In this document: positions 13,597 through 13,643 of the stretch, piece after piece | How positions within the stretch are numbered: the stretch's first letter is position 1 | How the letters are laid out: the number at the start of each line of letters is the position of its first letter | Assembly: GCA_023426245.1 (NCBI GenBank) | Contig: JAFABB010000012.1 | Coordinates: 1 to 13,643 of the forward strand | Direction: 5' to 3' | Length of the DNA: 13,643 nucleotides | Origin: Bacillota bacterium | GTDB lineage: Bacteria > Bacillota > UBA4882 > UBA8346 | The notes under the pieces: generated by a model | Database searches by the model: none | Seen by the model: the letters and a program-made list of their open reading frames with translations, nothing else | Told to the model about the DNA's origin: nothing | Position numbers and translations under genes: made by a program

Positions 13597-13643
13597 ATGG
13601 CCAAACTACATGAGAAATATTATAAACATCGGGATTTAATCCG
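13597..13643 (+). CDS. Start of an unidentified gene, cut by window end
   Basis: ATG at 13597 opens a frame without a stop to the end of the window, encoding MAKLHEKYYKHRDLI. AAAGGAG (13576-13582) lies 14 nt upstream, longer than usual, and TATAAT (13556-13561) gives a start site near 13568. The 15 residues are too few to name a product. The promoter, ribosome site and start in the right order make a real gene plausible. The overlapping longer frame 13064-13639 has no such signals. Confidence 0.35.
   Translation, partial: MAKLHEKYYKHRDLI

Noticed and set aside
13064..13639. 191-residue plus-strand open frame
   Set aside because: It has no ribosome site and low-complexity AT-rich translation. 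It runs through both arms of the inverted repeat and the 21-bp repeats. Other signals place a gene start in a different frame at 13597.

Overview
The window looks like chromosomal DNA from an endospore-forming member of the Bacillota (Firmicutes). Three things point there: two CotS/YsxE-like spore-coat proteins, strong AGGAG-type ribosome binding sites with frequent TTG starts, and a Bacillus/Clostridium-style rRNA leader at the left edge. The exact genus cannot be read from the sequence. Heptose genes would fit either an S-layer/spore glycan or a diderm member of the phylum.

Layout. Positions 1-260 hold, on the minus strand, tandem promoters and the leader of an rRNA operon whose 16S gene would lie just left of the window. 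Positions 421-3091 hold two overlapping minus-strand genes for CotS-family pseudokinase-like proteins; the upstream one carries a long acidic tail. Diverging from them, 3239-6072 is a tight plus-strand operon: heptose-7-phosphate kinase (hddA), heptose bisphosphate phosphatase (gmhB) and a GT4 glycosyltransferase. A convergent THUMP-domain 23S rRNA methyltransferase gene occupies 6171-7346. After about 600 bp of AT-rich intergenic DNA with operator-like palindromes comes a complete sugar ABC transporter operon (7948-12737). It encodes a substrate-binding protein, a double ATPase and two permeases, in the order and with the family features of E. coli YtfQ-YtfR-YtfT-YjfF (galactofuranose importer). 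The last 900 bp contain no recognisable complete gene. They hold hairpins, an imperfect long inverted repeat, a 21-bp tandem repeat and, at the extreme right, the promoter and first codons of a gene that leaves the window.

How the parts may work together. The kinase and phosphatase carry out two successive steps toward an activated heptose, and the adjacent GT4 enzyme could transfer a sugar. CotS-like proteins next to a GT4 enzyme recall the cotS/cotSA neighbourhood of Bacillus subtilis, so a spore-surface glycan module is a reasonable inference, though not proven. The ABC operon is a separate unit with its own promoter and overlapping TGTTAA/TTAACA dyads at the predicted start site. It has an internal hairpin after the binding-protein gene that probably sets binding-protein excess. 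No sugar catabolic gene or regulator is visible, so its substrate stays open.
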